Source of the DNA: Paenibacillus abyssi
GTDB taxonomy: Bacteria; Bacillota; Bacilli; Paenibacillales; Paenibacillaceae
DNA: 64,000 bases
Direction: 5' to 3'
NCBI RefSeq assembly: GCF_014640295.1
Contig: NZ_BMGR01000011.1
Span: 145,052-209,051, forward strand
Below are positions 46,088-54,458 of this stretch, piece by piece. The notes under the pieces are model-generated. The model searched no databases and was not told the DNA's origin. It saw only the letters and a program-made list of their open reading frames with translations. The translations under genes and the position numbers were made by a program. Numbering within the stretch: position 1 is the stretch's first letter; each line of letters begins with the position of its first letter.

Positions 46088-49000
46088 ATGAGCTTTCAGT
46101 TGAATGATCAGGTTGTTAGATTGTTGTGCGGCAGATTCTCTTATGAGGATGGCGAAGCCATCTACCGTGCTGGTAAAGTTACATTTACGAGGGAAGAACC
46201 CGAAATATCGCTATTCGAAGCGACGATCGATGGAGAAAAAACAAACATTCAAGTTTCCGTCGATTACTCGCGGGAGGAACTTGCTGCCATTTGTTCCTGT
46301 CCCGTGTTTCATCCTGATGACCAATACTGTAAACATATCGCCGCTGTTCTTTTCAACATCAAAGATTCATGGTTTATTGATGGATCACCGAGGGGTTCCA
46401 ATTCCGGAACTTCCTGGTTACCGGAAGAGATGGGACTGACAAGCAGAATACTGAAGCTATTTGACGACAAACCACTGCGCCCTACCAGTGTCAGGCCTTT
46501 CTTCGACTCAAGGGAGATCCTAGATGTGGAATTCATCTGCAAACCCTATCACTGCCATAATAAGAAGTACATGTTCGGAATTGAGATAAAGATTGGAGCT
46601 AAACGATTATATATCGTTCAGAATATAAGGGAGTTTCTCAGTCGAATCGATAAGAGAGAAGCTTGTATGATCTCCAAGCATTTCACTTACGACCCGGAGC
46701 TCCACAGCTTTCAAAAAGAAAATGATGCGATCATTCAATTATTAATCCATATTGCTGACAACGAACCCTTTTACAATGATGTAGAAAGCCACAATTCCGA
46801 CCGGTTGCTTCTGATTCCCCCTGCTTCATGGGAAGACCTTCTATCTTTGCTGACTAACGCTCCATCGGTAAAACTTGTGTACAGAGAAAGCACATTTCAT
46901 GGGATCACTTTATCGGACGAGCCTATCCCGCTCGTCTTTGCTTTCGGCCAATCACAGGGTAAGGCAGAAGGCTATCAATTGGACGTAGCAGGCCTGGATA
47001 AAATTACGATTATGGAGTCATACGGTGTTGTCATCACTGAAGGGAAGCTGCTGAAACCAACAAAGGATCAGTACAAGCGCCTGTTGGAATTAAAGCAAAT
47101 ATTCGAAGGGTCTCACAAACACCAAGTACACGTCATGCCGGAGCAAGCAGAATCTTTTATCGCAAAGGTAATCCCCGGCCTGATGAATCTGGGCAGAGTC
47201 CGCATCGCTCAAGCCGTTTCAGATCGAATGGTGCAAGCACCATTAAAGGCCAGTCTATTCTTGGACCGCGTGAAGGATCGGCTGCTTGCCGGATTGGAGT
47301 TCCAATACGGCGACATTGTCATCAATCCATTAGAAGCAAGTGGACAAAGACAGGATGAGGACCGCTTACTCTTGCGGGATGGGGATCAGGAGCGTCAAAT
47401 TCTGGAACTAATAGAGCAAAGCGGCTTCGTGAAGACGGAAGGCGGGTATTCCATGTCTGGCGAAGATGAGGAATACTATTTTCTGTATCATGTAGTTCCA
47501 CAGCTGGAGAAGCTTGTGCAGGTATATGCCACATCAGCTGTGAAATCCAAGCTGCACATTGGACATGTCTACCCGAAGGTAAAGGTTGAAGTAGATGAAC
47601 GAACCGATTGGTTGGAATTTCAGTTTGAGATGGAAGGGATACCCGAATCAGAGATACGTTATCTCATTAAATCACTCGAAGAGAAACGTAAATATCACCG
47701 GCTGGCAAACGGTGCATTATTACCACTGGAAAGTTCCGATTTTCAGGAAATTATTGGCTTTCTAAACGATATGGGTATACACAAAAGTGATGTAAAAGGG
47801 ACGGAATATCGTCTTCCGGTGGTTTACGGACTCCAGTTGATAGATACCATTCAAACGGGCAACACCGTCAGTTTAGGCAAGTCATTCCGCCGACTCTTAG
47901 AAAACATGCGGAATCCGGATCACCTGGAATTCCCGATCCCTGATGATCTCGACCGAACTCTCCGGGATTATCAGAAGTACGGTTTCCAGTGGCTGAAGAC
48001 GCTTGCCCACTACCGATTTGGCGGCATTTTGGCAGATGAGATGGGTCTAGGCAAGACGATCCAAAGCATTGCTTTTCTGGTTTCTGTGCTGCCTGAAATT
48101 CGAGATACTGGAATGCCGTCCATGATCGTCTCGCCTTCCTCTCTCATGTATAACTGGCACAATGAAATTAAGAGATTCGCACCGGAAATTCGGGTTATGA
48201 TAGCCGATGGCAGTAGGAAGGAGCGAGGCAGTGCTCTGCGTGATGTATCTCAGGCAGACGTGATCATCACCTCATACCCACTATTGCGGAGAGATTTTGC
48301 ACATTATGCCGGTTTTTCCTTACATACACTCATCCTGGATGAGGCCCAGGCATTCAAGAACCATTACACGCAAACGGCACAAGCGGTAAAGGCATTGAGA
48401 GCCCGGCACCGATTTGCCCTCACAGGAACGCCAGTGGAAAACTCTCTTGAGGAACTGTGGTCTATTTTCGATGTCGTGCTGCCTAAACTCTTTCCGGACA
48501 GAAAAGCTTTTGGCGAATTATCCAGGGAAGCGGTAGCCAGACGAATCCGTCCATTTCTGCTTCGCCGACTCAAAACCGATGTATTAAAGGAGCTGCCGGA
48601 GAAGATTGAATCGTTGCAAACTTCCCGGCTGCTGCCAGACCAGAAGAAGCTGTATGTGGCCTATTTGGCTAAACTGCAGCAAGATACATTGAAACATTTG
48701 AACACGGAGGGCTTTAACAAGAACCGAATTAAAATATTGGCCGGTATAACCCGACTGCGCCAGTTGTGCTGCCACCCGGCCTTGTTCATGAAAGACTATG
48801 CTGGAAGCTCGGCCAAATTCAATCAGCTGATGGAGATGCTGGCGGAGTGCCGAAGTACGGGGAAACGGGCACTCGTCTTCTCGCAATTCACTGAAATGCT
48901 TGGCCTTATCGGCCGCGAACTTGGTTATCTGGGTGTGCCGTATTTCTACTTGGATGGGCAAACTCCTGCTCCCGAACGGGTTGAGTTGTGTAACAGATTT

Positions 49001-49321
49001 AACGAAGGTGAGAGGGATTTATTTCTTCTATCATTAAAGGCCGGGGGCACCGGGCTGAACCTGACCGGGGCGGACACCGTGATCTTGTACGATCTTTGGT
49101 GGAATCCAGCAGTGGAGCAACAGGCAGCGGACCGAGCCCATCGGATTGGGCAAAAGAACATAGTTCAAGTCATCCGTTTAGTTAGCCAGGGCACTGTCGA
49201 GGACAAAATGTATGAGCTCCAGCAGCGAAAAATGGACTTGATTGATGAAGTGATCGGGCCGGGCCAAGACGGTTTGTCGGCCTTGTCCGAGGACGAAATT
49301 CGCGAGCTTCTGATGATTTAA
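46088..49321 (+). CDS. SWIM zinc-finger SNF2-family helicase
   Basis: The 1077-residue protein has an N-terminal SWIM zinc finger (Cys69, Cys71, Cys81, His83), a long helical region, and a C-terminal SNF2 ATPase. The motor motifs are ILADEMGLGKTIQSIAF (about residue 648 on), DEAQAFKN (about 750), LTGTPVENSLEELWSIFD, VFSQFTEMLG and the end QAADRAHRIGQKN. It likely remodels protein-DNA complexes or aids recovery from transcription stalling or DNA damage, as proposed for bacterial HepA/YwqA-like proteins. GGGAGGAAGTA precedes the ATG. Confidence 0.93.
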   Translation: MSFQLNDQVVRLLCGRFSYEDGEAIYRAGKVTFTREEPEISLFEATIDGEKTNIQVSVDYSREELAAICSCPVFHPDDQYCKHIAAVLFNIKDSWFIDGSPRGSNSGTSWLPEEMGLTSRILKLFDDKPLRPTSVRPFFDSREILDVEFICKPYHCHNKKYMFGIEIKIGAKRLYIVQNIREFLSRIDKREACMISKHFTYDPELHSFQKENDAIIQLLIHIADNEPFYNDVESHNSDRLLLIPPASWEDLLSLLTNAPSVKLVYRESTFHGITLSDEPIPLVFAFGQSQGKAEGYQLDVAGLDKITIMESYGVVITEGKLLKPTKDQYKRLLELKQIFEGSHKHQVHVMPEQAESFIAKVIPGLMNLGRVRIAQAVSDRMVQAPLKASLFLDRVKDRLLAGLEFQYGDIVINPLEASGQRQDEDRLLLRDGDQERQILELIEQSGFVKTEGGYSMSGEDEEYYFLYHVVPQLEKLVQVYATSAVKSKLHIGHVYPKVKVEVDERTDWLEFQFEMEGIPESEIRYLIKSLEEKRKYHRLANGALLPLESSDFQEIIGFLNDMGIHKSDVKGTEYRLPVVYGLQLIDTIQTGNTVSLGKSFRRLLENMRNPDHLEFPIPDDLDRTLRDYQKYGFQWLKTLAHYRFGGILADEMGLGKTIQSIAFLVSVLPEIRDTGMPSMIVSPSSLMYNWHNEIKRFAPEIRVMIADGSRKERGSALRDVSQADVIITSYPLLRRDFAHYAGFSLHTLILDEAQAFKNHYTQTAQAVKALRARHRFALTGTPVENSLEELWSIFDVVLPKLFPDRKAFGELSREAVARRIRPFLLRRLKTDVLKELPEKIESLQTSRLLPDQKKLYVAYLAKLQQDTLKHLNTEGFNKNRIKILAGITRLRQLCCHPALFMKDYAGSSAKFNQLMEMLAECRSTGKRALVFSQFTEMLGLIGRELGYLGVPYFYLDGQTPAPERVELCNRFNEGERDLFLLSLKAGGTGLNLTGADTVILYDLWWNPAVEQQAADRAHRIGQKNIVQVIRLVSQGTVEDKMYELQQRKMDLIDEVIGPGQDGLSALSEDEIRELLMI

Positions 49322-49425
49322 ACAAAAATATAAGGTGGTTTTCTAGAAAATTGTTGCTATTGTGAGAAAGTAGTCCGAAAGTTGCTATAATATACAAATA
49401 GCTTTCAGATAGGGGCTGATTTCAC

Positions 49426-49918
49426 ATGGCAAAGGCATGGTTAAACCTTTACGCACAGTTTACGGATTTGAGTGATGAAGATAAAAGGCAGTTGTTCGAA
49501 GCGATAAAGAACGATGTGAATACTGAACCTAAGAAAATCATTGGAATAGATGAGGGGATTCGCCAATCTCGTTTTAGAAACGATTTAGCGTGTGTCCATT
49601 GTGGCAATCTTCGTGTGAAGCGAAATGGAACGTATCGAGAAAGACAACGTTACCTTTGCAAAAATTGCGGAAGAAGCTTCAATGATATTAGCGGTACTTC
49701 TCTCTGTGGCACACACAATTCGTTATCATGGTGAACTGAAATATTGGTTGAAACGGTTTGACGGTGTAGCAACTCGCTATTTGGATAATTACTTGTTTTG
49801 GTTTGGAATTCTTGAACTGAATAAAAACCAGGATGAAAAGACAGTTTCAAATGCTATTCTATTGGCATCGTGCCAGAAACCGAATTTCAATACAATATTG
49901 TCATTTAAAACGGGCTGA
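49426..49918 (+). pseudogene. IS1595-family transposase, core deleted
   Basis: The first frame (49426-49734) keeps the start (WLNLYAQFTDLSDEDKRQLF) and the zinc ribbon (CVHCGNLRVKRNGTYRERQR then CKNCGRSF). A second frame (within 49625-49918) keeps the C-terminus (IRYHGELKYWLKRFDGVAT and RYLDNYLFWFGILELNK). About 190 codons between them, including the catalytic acidic residues, are missing and the join is out of frame. Confidence 0.85.
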
Positions 49919-50302
49919 TGTATTTCGCTTGTTATCTGTGCTTTTTAGCCAGTGTCTAATCCCTTTTCCAGCATAGGGTTCGTCACTAAATCGAGGGATA
50001 ACATGTAGGTGTGAATGCATGATATGCTGACCACCAACAGCATTACAGTTCCAACCAATGTTATACCCATCGGCTTGATGTTTTTTATCCAAGATAGATT
50101 TTACTTCTTGTAATAAAGAATATGTTGCAGACCATTCTTCTTCCGTTAAATCGAAAACTGTTTCTCGATGTTTAATTGGAACTATTAGTCCTGAACCAAT
50201 TAAAACTTCTTGTGGAGTTTGTAGGAAAAGACAATGTTCATTCTGAATTATCACTTGTTGTTGTTCAACTAAATCAAGATTGCAAAAAGGACATTCCTTC
50301 AT
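49901..50302 (-). CDS. HIT-family hydrolase, passenger of an IS1595 element
   Basis: The 133-residue protein has a zinc-type start MKECPFCNLDLV and the HIT catalytic motif HIMHSHLHVIPR (His-x-His-x-His). HIT proteins hydrolyse nucleotide-phosphoramidates or dinucleoside polyphosphates. AGGTGGTTGTCTGA precedes the ATG. The gene lies wholly within the IS1595-type inverted repeats on the opposite strand to the transposase, so it is mobile cargo. The last residues (RNTSARFK) extend past the usual HIT end and overlap the transposase frame by 18 bases. Confidence 0.85.
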   Translation of the reverse strand: MKECPFCNLDLVEQQQVIIQNEHCLFLQTPQEVLIGSGLIVPIKHRETVFDLTEEEWSATYSLLQEVKSILDKKHQADGYNIGWNCNAVGGQHIMHSHLHVIPRFSDEPYAGKGIRHWLKSTDNKRNTSARFK

Positions 50303-50484
50303 TCAGACAACCACCTTAATGTTTTAGTATCATTTTTACATTTTCCACTCTTAGTAGCAACAATTTTCAAGAAAACAGCCAAATATTAAGAGTAATGGAA
50401 CAGGGGGAGCTTAGGGATGAATGTTGTAAATGCAACAAATGTCCCAAGCTAAACTGGCTCGTTATCAGTTTGAGGAGGTGAATC

Positions 50485-50676
50485 ATGCAGTTTAATTGGG
50501 AAATGCCGGTAGACATCATTTCGATCTTATTCTCTATCCTGGGCTGGAATGTAGTTTTAGTTCTTGTATTCCGTCAGTTCATGAAACAGCTGGAAGAGCA
50601 ATCTTACGGGGTGCTCCAATTTCCCAAGGATTGGGTTCACATCATGAGCGAGAACCATCGATTGGCTAAAACCTAG
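50485..50676 (+). CDS. Small membrane-associated protein (63 aa)
   Basis: The protein begins MQFNWEMPVDIISILFSILG. One hydrophobic helix (about residues 8-28, IISILFSILGWNVVLVLVF) is followed by a charged helix (QFMKQLEEQSYGVL) and a basic end. TGAGGAGGTGAATC precedes the ATG. It is probably a single-span membrane peptide; the function is unknown. The next small ORF starts 12 bases downstream. Confidence 0.65.
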   Translation: MQFNWEMPVDIISILFSILGWNVVLVLVFRQFMKQLEEQSYGVLQFPKDWVHIMSENHRLAKT

Positions 50677-50688
50677 CAATCTGGTGGC

Positions 50689-50862
50689 ATGTTCTTAAAT
50701 GATAATCCGTATAGCTCTATGTATATTGGATGGATCCCATATAATCGAGAAGGGGAATCGTTCCCCAGTAACTCCGTTAACGGGGGCAGTTATAGTCGGG
50801 GCAGCATTGATCTTGATTTTGTGGAAATTCTGAATGAATCCGAACTGGAGAAGTACAAATGA
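50689..50862 (+). CDS. Small ORF after the membrane peptide (57 aa)
   Basis: The frame reads MFLNDNPYSSMYIGWIPYNR and ends ESELEKYK. GGTGG is the only ribosome-site-like element, so it may depend on coupling to the gene 12 bases upstream. Polar and aromatic-rich composition suggests a small soluble domain. A strong hairpin follows, consistent with a real two-gene unit. No family is recognised. Confidence 0.45.
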   Translation: MFLNDNPYSSMYIGWIPYNREGESFPSNSVNGGSYSRGSIDLDFVEILNESELEKYK

Positions 50863-50864
50863 TG

Positions 50865-50908
50865 AAAAAATGCACAGGAGTCCAAAGATCGGATCTTGTG
50901 CATTTTAT
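50865..50908 (+). terminator. Terminator
   Basis: AAAATGCACA and TGTGCATTTT enclose a loop of about 20 bases, with further T residues after it. Confidence 0.7.
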
Positions 50909-50998
50909 TGTGAAACTTAAAATCCGAATAATGAAAATAAGAAAAGTATCTCCGCTGAACGAATAGTAACACGTACTGTACCATTATTCGTTAGCAAC

Positions 50999-51223
50999 TT
51001 AGGCGATAAGAGCTATGGCAAGTAAAGTAAACAAAGAAAGGGTTAAGATTTGATTTCTTGCGCCAAAAAATGCACTTGTCTGAACTTCACCGCCTCCAAC
51101 CTGCAAGTAAACATTGTTGAAGTCTACATTAGTGATAATCCCTTGGTAAGCTTGACCACAGATCGTATGAACAATAACTTTACGATGCAGGCAGCTTCTG
51201 CAGAAATAATAATGTTCTACCAC
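50999..51223 (-). CDS. Small Cys-rich protein with LSm-like core and C-terminal helix
   Basis: I start the protein at the GTG at 51223 (AAAGGAGGTT nine bases upstream), giving 74 residues beginning MVEHYYFCRSCLHRKV. Three Cys (CRSC and TICGQ) precede a short beta core GIITNVDFNNVYLQVGGG, similar to the 5251-5457 protein, and a C-terminal membrane helix (LTLSLFTLLAIALIA). It is next to a YjcZ-type gene and may share a spore or envelope role. No family is firmly recognised. Confidence 0.6.
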   Translation of the reverse strand: MVEHYYFCRSCLHRKVIVHTICGQAYQGIITNVDFNNVYLQVGGGEVQTSAFFGARNQILTLSLFTLLAIALIA

Positions 51224-51260
51224 GGCGATAACCTCCTTTATCCATGTTTGAGTATAAAGA

Positions 51261-51292
51261 AAGGCCAAATCAGAATAACTGATTGGCCTCTG
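51261..51292 (-). terminator. Hairpin terminator of the YjcZ-like gene
   Basis: On the minus strand AGGCCAATCAG and CTGATTTGGCCT form a stem with one bulged base, followed by TTCTTT. Confidence 0.6.
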
Positions 51293-51328
51293 CAAGGAGG
51301 GGCATTCATGCTATTGCTGTCGTGTTCA

Positions 51329-51430
51329 TTACAAAACAATTGCCCGGGATATAATGACCAACAAGATAAACAATACAAGGATCACACCGACAGAAGTAAA
51401 GTGTCTTCCGAATCCACAAGATGCGCTCAT
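51329..51430 (-). CDS. YjcZ-family sporulation micropeptide (33 aa)
   Basis: The 33-residue protein reads MSASCGFGRHFTSVGVILVL and ends ISRAIVL. This is the YjcZ/SscA pattern: a Gly/Phe-rich start and one hydrophobic helix VILVLFILLVIIS. GAAGGAGGGAAACGCA precedes the ATG. In Bacillus such peptides are sporulation-linked and associated with spore structure. It lies on the minus strand near another small membrane protein. Confidence 0.8.
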   Translation of the reverse strand: MSASCGFGRHFTSVGVILVLFILLVIISRAIVL

Positions 51431-51481
51431 TTGCGTTTCCCTCCTTCAACTGGAATACCAACAGTATATTTCGGATAAAGT

Positions 51482-51603
51482 GATGTTGCCTGTACGCTTG
51501 TCTCTACTCGCTCAAATCCACCTGACTATACGTTCGATATCGCAAGGGTTATTGCGCTTCCTGGGGAAACAGTGACTGTCAAAAAAAGGGCAAGTGTAGG
51601 AAC
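51482..51603 (+). pseudogene. Signal peptidase I relic
   Basis: A frame reads DVACTLVSTRSNPPDYTF and then DIARVIALPGETVTVKK, which resembles the FDIGRVVALPGEKI segment around the catalytic Lys region of type I signal peptidases. The rest of the protein is missing and the frame runs into unrelated sequence to a TAG at 51697. The surrounding gap 51431-51802 holds nothing else I can name. Confidence 0.55.
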
Positions 51604-51802
51604 TGATGGGGACTCAGGCCGGTCAATGCTGCTCCATTTCGGCATGAGCGTGATAGGTTTCTTTTATTCGCATGGCAATATCTGCAATAACATTTAGCAA
51701 TCCGCCGCTATATTTATGAAGTTGAAACTTGTTCAAGTACTGATTTAAGGGGTATAATGAACAAAGTGAAAAAATCAAGAAAAATAAGAAAGCGGGAAGA
51801 GC

Positions 51803-52522
51803 ATGGGTCGTAAGTGGAATAATATTAAAGAAAAAAAAGCCTCAAAAGATGCAAATACGAGTCGCATTTATGCAAAATTTGGAGTAGAAATCTATGTAGC
51901 AGCTAAGAAGGGCGAGCCGGATCCAGAATCTAACAGAGCCTTAAAAGTCGTGCTCGAACGGGCAAAAACTTACAATGTACCGAAAGCGATCATTGACCGG
52001 GCGCTAGAGAAGGCAAAAGGAAGTTCTGATGATCACTATGAAGAGCTTCGATATGAAGGCTTTGGGCCAAATGGCTCCATGGTCATCGTAGATGCACTGA
52101 CAAATAACGTGAACCGCACTGCTTCAGCAGTACGCGCTGCTTTTAGCAAAAACGGCGGAAGCATGGGAGTTAGCGGATCAGTGACCTATATGTTTGATGC
52201 AACGGCTGTCATTGGTCTAGTAGGTAAAACACCGGATGAAGTTTTAGAGATATTAATGGAAGCAGATGTAGACGTAAGGGACATTCTTGAAGAAGAAGAA
52301 TCCGTTATCGTGTATGCCGATCCTGATCAATTTCACGCAGTACAAGAAGCATTCAAGAATGCGGGCGTAACTGATTTTACGGTTGCTGAGCTAACCATGC
52401 TTGCACAAAATTACGTCACCCTTCCGGAAGATGCGCAGGCACAATTTGATAAAATGATAGATGCATTAGAGGATCAGGAAGATGTCCAGCAAGTATACCA
52501 CAATGTGGATTTTGAAGATTAA
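51803..52522 (+). CDS. YebC/YeeI-family transcription or translation regulator
   Basis: The 239-residue protein begins [19 protein letters not shown] and has the three-domain YebC fold (residues 1-80 helical, two alpha/beta domains after). Motifs are [41 protein letters not shown]. This WNNIKEKK start is typical of the YeeI/YeeN subgroup rather than classical YebC. Members of the wider family affect translation of proline-rich sequences or regulate transcription. GAAGAGC lies before the start, so the ribosome site is weak. Confidence 0.9.
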   Translation: MGRKWNNIKEKKASKDANTSRIYAKFGVEIYVAAKKGEPDPESNRALKVVLERAKTYNVPKAIIDRALEKAKGSSDDHYEELRYEGFGPNGSMVIVDALTNNVNRTASAVRAAFSKNGGSMGVSGSVTYMFDATAVIGLVGKTPDEVLEILMEADVDVRDILEEEESVIVYADPDQFHAVQEAFKNAGVTDFTVAELTMLAQNYVTLPEDAQAQFDKMIDALEDQEDVQQVYHNVDFED

Positions 52523-52558
52523 TCGGGATTCATTTCGAAAAACAGCATAAGTCTGTCT

Positions 52559-52583
52559 AAGCCGCGCTTTGCGCGGTTTTTTT
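52559..52583 (+). terminator. Terminator of the YebC-type gene
   Basis: GCCGCGC-TTT-GCGCGG is followed by TTTTTTT. Confidence 0.85.
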
Positions 52584-52584
52584 A

Positions 52585-52704
52585 TTGTAACAGCCCTGCT
52601 GTAGAAGTGCTTGCGCAGGCTCTGGCCGGTGTCATACTTTGGCTGGATGAGGAATTTGATGTGTAGTAAGATTATATATTATTGGTAATTAAAAGGAGAA
52701 TATT
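52585..52704 (+). other. Short coding relic between terminator and DUF2277 gene
   Basis: One frame reads SPAVEVLAQALAGVILWLDE and ends EFDV with a TAG at 52666-52668. It has no start codon or ribosome site. It looks like the tail of an unrecognised lost gene. The rest of the stretch holds only the promoter area of the next gene. Confidence 0.35.
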
Positions 52705-52983
52705 ATGTGCAGAAACATTAAGACATTATTCAATTTCGAACCTTCAGCTACAGATAATGAAATACAGGCGGCTTCGCTCCAATTCGTGAGAAAGATTTCG
52801 GGATTCAACGAGCCGTCGAAGGCCAATGAGGCAGCGTTTAATCGCGCCGTCGATGAGGTTGCAACGGCTGCCCGGCAACTGATGGACTCGCTGGTAACCA
52901 GTGCCCATCCCCGCAATCGCGAAGTCGAAATCGAACGCGCTCGAGCCAGGTCTGCGAAAAGATTCGGAGTTGGTGAAAATTAG
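52705..52983 (+). CDS. DUF2277-family protein
   Basis: The 92-residue protein begins MCRNIKTLFNFEPSATDNEI, the standard DUF2277 opening with a Cys at position 2, and continues AASLQFVRKISGFNEPSKANE with a helical end that is rich in Arg and Glu. AAAAGGAGAATATT precedes the ATG. The family is small, cytoplasmic and of unknown function. A weak hairpin at 53005-53030 may end it. Confidence 0.88.
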   Translation: MCRNIKTLFNFEPSATDNEIQAASLQFVRKISGFNEPSKANEAAFNRAVDEVATAARQLMDSLVTSAHPRNREVEIERARARSAKRFGVGEN

Positions 52984-53355
52984 GGGCTTCATTGATGTAA
53001 CCCAAAAGCCAATCCGGAAACGGTGGCTTTCATGTCTACTATCTTGACAGAGGTCCACAATGATTCTCCTGCAATAATGAAATTGACAAAGAACAAGCAG
53101 TTCGTTACCGCATGACACTGCCTTCAGTCTTTATGGAAAATCGGCATGGCAGGCAAGCAGCAAAGAGAAATCATATTAGATGGCCTTACTGAACGATTTA
53201 AAAATTGTATGGAAGAAGTAAACTACGCTTGCGCCGCTATCCAGTGATTTCTCAATTTTCCATCGCATATACATTTGATATCTAACATTGGACAGAATAG
53301 CGAGAGGAAAACCTCTGTTCGGAAGCAGGAGGAACCTGGTGTGGCTTAATATCAA
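52984..53355. other. Intergenic stretch without a confident gene
   Basis: I find only a hairpin at 53005-53030 (AAAGCC...GGCTTT) and a 33-codon frame at 53146-53247 (MAGKQQREIILDGLTERF) with no ribosome binding site. It could be a remnant. AGGAGGAACC occurs at about 53327, ahead of the MRJP relic. Confidence 0.4.
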
Positions 53356-53676
53356 ATGTTATTTCATTGCAAACGCTTGGATTGGAACTTCCCCAACGTG
53401 GAAATGAAACGGGAATTTGAGGCGAATCAGTATTGGAAAAAATGTATGCCTGCCGGAATTAAGGTAGATCAACGAGGTAATTTTTATGTCTCGGTTCCGC
53501 GATGGGCCCTCGGAGTCCCATCCACAATGAATCGAATTGTAAATAAAAATGGCGTCGCCGTTTTGGAAGCATTTCCAAGTTGGGAATGGAACGAACCAGG
53601 AAATGCAAATGTTCTCCAATCCGTACTTGGGTATGAAATTGATGAATACAATCGAATGTGGATTTATTGGATTTGA
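53356..53676 (+). pseudogene. Major royal jelly/yellow-family relic (N-terminal part)
   Basis: The frame shows the beta-propeller opening of MRJP proteins: LDWNFPNVEMKREFE, PAGIKVDQRGNFYVSVPRW, GVPSTMNRIV, AFPSWEWNEPGN and QSVLGYEIDEYNRMWI. The expected protein has about 350-400 residues; only about 106 remain. The truncation point coincides with an IS110-type transposase fragment that starts at the next base. The gene was therefore cut by an insertion. Confidence 0.8.
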
Positions 53677-53835
53677 TTAAAAAGTGTAGGGCTGCCTTTT
53701 CTTGAGCATAGCGTAGACGTGGTGTAATAACTTGTTGGCACAATCGATCACGGCCACTTTATGGGGCTTGCCCTCACTTTTTTTCTTTTCATAATACTCC
53801 CTTAGACGGAAGTTTGTTCCCCCGCGCAAACCTCA
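53677..53835 (-). pseudogene. IS110-family transposase fragment (C-terminus)
   Basis: On the minus strand the frame reads GTNFRLREYYEKKKSEGKPH and KVAVIDCANKLLHHVYAMLK, ending KRQPYTF. This is the end of an IS110 transposase. An in-frame TGA lies just upstream, and no other conserved part is found. It abuts the MRJP relic. Confidence 0.75.
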
Positions 53836-54058
53836 AGTAACTGCCAAGAATGCGGCAAGTTCCAACTCCACAGCTTCGCTTGTGATACGAGGTCAAAAGC
53901 CTCAACCAGCTCCAACGTGATGGTCGGGGGCAGTGGGAGAACTGTTTTGAGTACGGGGTAAAACCCCAGGGGCTGTCACGTTCTCCCGGCTACGTCCATC
54001 GTAAAAACAACCGAAAAAGAAGGCCAACCAGTAAATCTGGTTGACCTAATAATACGAA

Positions 54059-54104
54059 GGGGCTGTCCCAAAAGGTCATCAGAATATGACCTAAGGGACA
54101 CCCC
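54059..54104. repeat. IS1182-type end with nested inverted repeats
   Basis: GGGGCTGTCCC (54059-54069) faces an imperfect inverse GGGACACCCC (54095-54104), and GGTCAT...ATGACC is nested inside. The outer motif resembles the GAGGCTGTCCC end of the IS1182 relic at 35793. It is probably an orphan IS end. Confidence 0.65.
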
Positions 54105-54129
54105 GTTTTAATTTTATAAGAAAAGTTTA

Positions 54130-54206
54130 TGCCTAAACGAAGCAGATTGAATGATTCTGGAGAAGCGTCAGCGGTCGCCTTTGATCCCGGATTCCCACCT
54201 CCTCGA
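54130..54206. repeat. Dispersed repeat (copy 2, inverted to 35088-35166)
   Basis: The sequence from GCCTAAACGAAGCAGA to CGGATTCCCACCTC matches the reverse complement of 35088-35166 with only a few differences. The 16-base inverted arm of copy 1 is not duplicated here. Confidence 0.75.
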
Positions 54207-54458
54207 GTTTTAGTTATTCCAGTGTGAAGTAATACGATGGTTGTTCATCAGGTTAAGCAATGGATGCATCGAGGTTATGAAATGGATATAAGAAGGTCAA
54301 TTTTCCAGTAAAACCGAGGCTTCAAACGCCCGGAGAAGTAGTACGGAGGTGGATGTATACGGGGGTGCAGCGCTCATTTACAATAAACAAAAAAAGCAAC
54401 CAAGCCGGCAGGGCAGAGACTACCACGGGCCCTGATCCTAACTAAAGGAGGTTTTCAA

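Larger units (their letters stand above)
49334..50380. mobile_element. Defective IS1595-family element carrying a HIT gene
   Basis: A 26-base left end (49334-49359, GGTGGTTTTCTAGAAAATTG...) and a right end (50355-50380, inverted) match in 23 of 26 bases. The flanks are AAATATAA and AAATATTA, an eight-base target duplication with one difference, as expected for the IS1595 family. Inside are a gutted transposase (49426-49918) and an intact-looking HIT hydrolase gene (49901-50302, minus). The element cannot move by itself without a transposase supplied from another copy. Confidence 0.85.
53836..54458. other. Mosaic of mobile-element fragments before the sugar ABC locus
   Basis: This 620-base stretch has no confident gene. 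It contains a hairpin AGGCCAACCAG/CTGGTTGACCT (54021-54047), an IS1182-type end (54059-54104), a dispersed repeat (54130-54206), and the leader of the permease operon. No clear promoter could be assigned in the leader. Confidence 0.5.

Noticed and set aside
51050..51478. Plus-strand open frame across the YjcZ gene
   Set aside because: It is opposite two small genes with good ribosome sites and known patterns; the internal AGGAGGGG is part of intergenic sequence.
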